Assembly (NCBI GenBank): GCA_013286045.1
Contig: JABDGM010000025.1
Location: 1-46,277, forward strand
Direction: 5' to 3'
DNA length: 46,277 nt
Origin: Planctomycetota bacterium
GTDB lineage: Bacteria; Planctomycetota; Planctomycetia; Pirellulales; Lacipirellulaceae
This document shows, in pieces, positions 43,104-46,277 of the stretch; position 1 is the first letter of the stretch; each line of letters opens with the position of its first letter. The position numbers and the translations under genes are program-made. The notes below the pieces were generated by a model, which saw only the letters and a program-made list of their open reading frames with translations, searched no databases and was not told where the DNA came from.

Positions 43104-44513
43104 ATGGCAGATTCTCAACGGCTGACACTCACCCAGTGGCTCGTTTGCATCATTGCAGCGATCGGCTTCGCGTTCGATACCTACGAGCTTTTGATGATGC
43201 CGCTGATCTTGCGGCCAGCAATGCTCGAAATGCTTGGCGCGGCTCCGAACACGCCGGCGTTCAATTTGTGGCGTGGACTGCTGTTTTTCGTGCCGGCAGT
43301 GGTTGGCGGCATTTTCGGTTTGCTAGGCGGTTATCTCACCGACCGGCTTGGGCGACGGCGCGTGCTCACCTGGAGCATCCTTCTCTACGCCTTCTCGGCG
43401 TTCGCTGCCGGATACTCAACGTCGATCTGGATGCTGCTCGTTCTGCGCTGCACGACATTCATCGGCGTTTCGGTCGAATTCGTTGCGGCCGTGGCCTGGT
43501 TGGCGGAAATGTTTCCGGAGCCGCGGACACGCGAGCGGGTACTAGGTTACACGCAGTTTTTTTCCTCTCTCGGCGGTGTTCTCGTAGCGACGGCCAACCA
43601 TTGGATCGTTCCGAACTCCGCGAGCTTTTTTGCAATCAGCCTGCCCGATTGGCTCGCGTGGCTCGGTCCCATCAAAGATTCTCACGCCGCATGGCGTTAC
43701 ACGCTGATGTCGGGCTTAATCCCGGCGTTGCCATTAATCTTGGTGCGCCCGTTCCTTCCCGAATCGCCATCATGGCAGGCAAAACGGCTTGCTGGCACCC
43801 TGCGGCGTCCTAGCCTCGGCGAACTATTCGCGCCGGATCTTCGCCGCACCACAATTGTCACGACGCTCATGATGGCGCTAGGCTATGGCGCGGCGTTCGG
43901 CGCGATCCAGCAAATTCCGCAAATCGTCCCGGCGGTGCCGGAGGTTCACACCGCGGTCGTCGAGGCGACGAAGGACTTGAAGGGGCCAGAAGCGGGCAAA
44001 AAGACTGGGGAAGTCGTCCAAAGCGCCGCCGCCCAGGTCTCGCAAGTTCAGGAGTTCGGTGGACTCGCGGGCCGGCTGGCGCTCGCGCTATTGGTCGTCG
44101 TCATTGTCAGCCGCCAAAAGCTGATTCGCGTTTTCCTAATCCCCGGTTTGATCATCTTGCCGATTGTGTTTGGCTACGCTGCGCTGCACAGCCTGCGTGG
44201 GCTGGAAATCGGAATATTCCTGGTCGGATTTTTCACCGTGGCTCAGTTCAGCTTCTGGGGAAATTATCTGCCGCGCGTTTATCCGCTCCACTTGCGAGGG
44301 ACTGGCGAGAGCTTTGCCGCGAATATTGGCGGACGGATGATCGGTACATCGTTCGCTCTCGTGACAAGCGGCTTGGCGCTCGCGATGCCGGGCGACACCG
44401 ATGCCGTGAAAATGGCGTTCGCTGCGATGGCCGTCGGCACGGTCGTATATGTTGCGAATCTCATTCTTTCCTTCTGGCTTCCCGAGCCGCCGCGCGAACT
44501 GATGCCCGATTAG
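43104..44513 (+). CDS. MFS transporter
   Basis: A 469-residue major facilitator with about 12 helices. It has DTYELLMMPLI in helix 1, the loop 2-3 signature GGYLTDRLGRRRV, and R-x-x-x-G-x-S-V-E-F in helix 4. The first half ends in RPFLPESPSW before a central cytoplasmic loop. A second, unusual hydrophilic stretch of about 50 residues (VPEVHTAVVEATKDLKGPEAGKK and on) lies between helices 7 and 8. The C-terminus is complete, with helix 12 then WLPEPPRELMPD. It resembles sugar/aromatic-acid/proton symporters but the substrate is not known. Twelve bases separate it from a second MFS gene, so both belong to one transcript. Confidence 0.92.
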   Translation: MADSQRLTLTQWLVCIIAAIGFAFDTYELLMMPLILRPAMLEMLGAAPNTPAFNLWRGLLFFVPAVVGGIFGLLGGYLTDRLGRRRVLTWSILLYAFSAFAAGYSTSIWMLLVLRCTTFIGVSVEFVAAVAWLAEMFPEPRTRERVLGYTQFFSSLGGVLVATANHWIVPNSASFFAISLPDWLAWLGPIKDSHAAWRYTLMSGLIPALPLILVRPFLPESPSWQAKRLAGTLRRPSLGELFAPDLRRTTIVTTLMMALGYGAAFGAIQQIPQIVPAVPEVHTAVVEATKDLKGPEAGKKTGEVVQSAAAQVSQVQEFGGLAGRLALALLVVVIVSRQKLIRVFLIPGLIILPIVFGYAALHSLRGLEIGIFLVGFFTVAQFSFWGNYLPRVYPLHLRGTGESFAANIGGRMIGTSFALVTSGLALAMPGDTDAVKMAFAAMAVGTVVYVANLILSFWLPEPPRELMPD

Positions 44514-44525
44514 CGGAGAGCGGCG

Positions 44526-45920
44526 ATGGCCAAAGAACGATACCGCTGGACTCGCGAACTAACGGGCTACCATTGGTTCGTGTTTTTGGTTGCCAGTGCG
44601 GCGTGGTTTTTTGATTGCCTGGATCAGCGTTTGTTTTCGTTGGCACGCCCCGATGCTTTAGCCGCGCTGATGTCTAGCGGCGGCGATGCGCAGACGATCG
44701 GCAAGGTCGTCACCGCTTTGTTTTTAATAGGCTGGGGCGTCGGTGGCTTGATGTTCGGCCCACTCGGCGATCGGTACGGCCGGTCGAGAATGCTGACTAT
44801 TTCGGTGCTCATTTACTCAGCGTGCACCGGGCTAACCTTCTTCAGTCAATCGTACGTCGATTTTGCATTGTTTCGATTCTTGACTGGACTCGGTGTGGGC
44901 GGCGTGTTCGGGCTCGCCGTCGCCCTGATCGCAGAAACGCTGCCAGATAGCGCACGGGCCGGCGCGTTAGGAATGCTCCAGATCCTCTCCACGATCGGGA
45001 ACATTGCCGCGGCCGTATTCAAGATGCTGTTCGATCACTTGCAGGAGACGCACGTGATTGCGGCAGCCAGCGGCTGGCGGTGGATGTTTCTGGTCGGCGC
45101 ACTACCCGCGTTTTTAGTAGTACTAACCATGCGATACCTCCGCGAGCCGGAACCTTGGCTACGGCTCAAGGCCGAAGGCCTGCTTCCCAAAGGCGGAATT
45201 TGGGGGCCGTATCAAAGCTTGGTGGCTGACCACACGTGGCGAAAGAATTTGATTGTTGGTTCACTCATCGCCTCGACAGGTGTGATCGGTTTGTGGGCGA
45301 TCGGAGAGTACACGACCGATCTGCAAAAGTTCGTATTTAAACAGCATTACACTGATCTTGGCTTGTCGCCGGCAGATGTCACGGCAGCGGTCGACAATGC
45401 AAGAACATGGGCTTACGTGCTTAACATGCTTGGCGCAGGCGTCGGGATGTGGCTCTTCACAAAAATCGCAATTGGGCTGGGGCGAAAACCCGCGTTCGCG
45501 TTCGGATTCACGGCAGCAATGATCATCACGATTATGGTGTACTGGAAGATGAGCTCGCCCTGGGACGCGTACTGGATGATGCCGCTAATGGGCGCTGCAC
45601 AGCTCTCTGTTTTTGCCGGATTCGCCATTTACTTGCCTGAACTCTTTCCGAGCCGGCTGCGAAGTACCGGCACGTCATTTTGCTACAACCTCGGCCGTTT
45701 TGCGGCGGCGGGAGGCAGCTTCTTTTCCGCGACCCTTGCCACGCAAGTATTCGGCGCCTACGGGTCGCCGCTGAAAGAGCGTTATTCAGCGATGGCGATG
45801 TGCAGCATCTGTTGGATCGATGTTGCGGAACTCGCGTTTGAGCGTGTGGCGCGAAATTTCGGCCATCGTGCCCGCCAACTCGACTCCCGTCGGGCCGCCG
45901 CCAACGATCACGATCGTTAG
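44526..45920 (+). CDS. MFS transporter, 3' end truncated at a junction
   Basis: A 464-residue reading frame. A GGAGAG site precedes ATG 44526. Residues 1-427 are a regular MFS transporter: helix 1 with [10 protein letters not shown], the loop [47 protein letters not shown] and helix 11 ([15 protein letters not shown]). After [11 protein letters not shown] (ending at 45809), where helix 12 should run, the sequence changes to [20 protein letters not shown], which is the antisense of an NADH dehydrogenase gene. Helix 12 and the cytoplasmic tail are lost. The protein is probably non-functional as encoded, unless the join is an assembly error. Confidence 0.85.
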   Translation: MAKERYRWTRELTGYHWFVFLVASAAWFFDCLDQRLFSLARPDALAALMSSGGDAQTIGKVVTALFLIGWGVGGLMFGPLGDRYGRSRMLTISVLIYSACTGLTFFSQSYVDFALFRFLTGLGVGGVFGLAVALIAETLPDSARAGALGMLQILSTIGNIAAAVFKMLFDHLQETHVIAAASGWRWMFLVGALPAFLVVLTMRYLREPEPWLRLKAEGLLPKGGIWGPYQSLVADHTWRKNLIVGSLIASTGVIGLWAIGEYTTDLQKFVFKQHYTDLGLSPADVTAAVDNARTWAYVLNMLGAGVGMWLFTKIAIGLGRKPAFAFGFTAAMIITIMVYWKMSSPWDAYWMMPLMGAAQLSVFAGFAIYLPELFPSRLRSTGTSFCYNLGRFAAAGGSFFSATLATQVFGAYGSPLKERYSAMAMCSICWIDVAELAFERVARNFGHRARQLDSRRAAANDHDR

Positions 45921-46277
45921 TAATCGTCGACGATGGGTTAAATCGGCCTCACGCTCCGCAAGCTCAAACGCTGTAAGGAGACGCCCACGAATTCGCGTGG
46001 CGTCTTCGATAGTTTTTAATCCCGGAGCAAACTTTTCCCACTCATCGTGCCCAAAGTAGCCGTGACGCGCGCCGGCCGCAACAATCAGCGTGTCGTAGCT
46101 GATCTGGGTCGCACCGAAATGCACGATGCGATTGTCGACATCAATGCCGCGTACTTCTCCCAACAGAACTTCGCAATTTCGTTGCCGGCGAACGATGGAC
46201 CGTAAAGGAACGGCGATATTCGCGGGCGACAGACCGCCGGTCGCCACCTGATACAAGAGCGGTTGGAATAGATGAAA
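45786..46277 (-). CDS. Type II NADH dehydrogenase (NDH-2) fragment, both ends missing
   Basis: An internal piece of an FAD-dependent NADH:quinone oxidoreductase. The frame is open to the right window edge ([20 protein letters not shown], a typical NDH-2 block). It continues through [21 protein letters not shown] and [18 protein letters not shown] (the NADH-binding glycine-rich motif) and ends with [13 protein letters not shown], after which family members would continue into a strand like RIILVEAG. Here it runs into AHRHR and a stop, because the DNA from about 45803-45812 leftward belongs to the MFS gene. The 3' half is absent. The enzyme would oxidise NADH and reduce menaquinone. Confidence 0.85.
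   Translation of the reverse strand, partial: FHLFQPLLYQVATGGLSPANIAVPLRSIVRRQRNCEVLLGEVRGIDVDNRIVHFGATQISYDTLIVAAGARHGYFGHDEWEKFAPGLKTIEDATRIRGRLLTAFELAEREADLTHRRRLLTIVIVGGGPTGVELAGTMAEISRHTLKREFRNIDPTDAAHRHR

Noticed and set aside
43037..43813. 258-codon plus-strand frame over the first MFS gene
   Set aside because: Out-of-frame shadow; the MFS frame has transmembrane helices and the family loop signature.

Overview
The window reads as chromosomal DNA from a planctomycete, most likely Pirellulales-like. This is inferred from gene content, not from a marker gene. The diagnostic set is: secreted proteins pairing PSD1/DUF1549-DUF1553 with DUF1501, two large proteins combining a membrane-bound-dehydrogenase propeller with HEAT repeats and a C-terminal CxxCH heme domain, proteins ending in a dockerin-like repeat plus a PEP-CTERM tail, and the futalosine menaquinone route. 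No rRNA, tRNA, CRISPR, transposase or phage gene was seen. Coding density is high. The longest gene-free stretch is about 290 bases (36778-37067), so no gap exceeds 300 bases.

Layout. Positions 2-1024 hold the 3' half of a transketolase, cut by the window edge. A secreted protein of unknown function follows (1186-3057). A minus-strand block runs from 9698 down to 3001: mqnA, mqnC, an ABC ATPase, an ABC-2 permease fused to a CPBP protease, and an amidohydrolase that fits aminodeoxyfutalosine deaminase. Together these give three menaquinone (futalosine pathway) functions with an ABC exporter between them. Divergent from mqnA is a tandem pair of secreted DUF4139-type paralogues (9835-12568) behind a good match to a sigma-E/AlgU-type ECF promoter. 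Next comes a block of planctomycete heme proteins: one plus-strand dehydrogenase-HEAT-cytochrome (12655-15837), converging on a minus-strand set (23977 down to 15862) of PSD1-LamG protein, DUF1501 protein and SGNH-dehydrogenase-cytochrome.

Positions 24210-31312 hold exported degradative enzymes: a glycoside-hydrolase-like barrel, a YtcJ-type amidohydrolase, a neutral-ceramidase-like hydrolase and a GH51 arabinofuranosidase. Positions 31487-35413 hold three glycosyltransferases (GT9 heptosyltransferase, GT39, GT2). Xylose isomerase (35464-36777) fits with the arabinofuranosidase and transketolase in pentose use. Two cyclophilin-dockerin-PEP-CTERM proteins lie in tandem (37068-39777), followed by an HpcH/HpaI aldolase preceded by two dyad sites. 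A 57-residue basic protein overlaps the start of an APC-type transporter by ATGA. Two MFS transporters follow. The second loses its last membrane helix at a sharp junction (about 45803-45812) with an antisense fragment of a type II NADH dehydrogenase that is broken at the same point. That is either a rearrangement scar or an assembly join.
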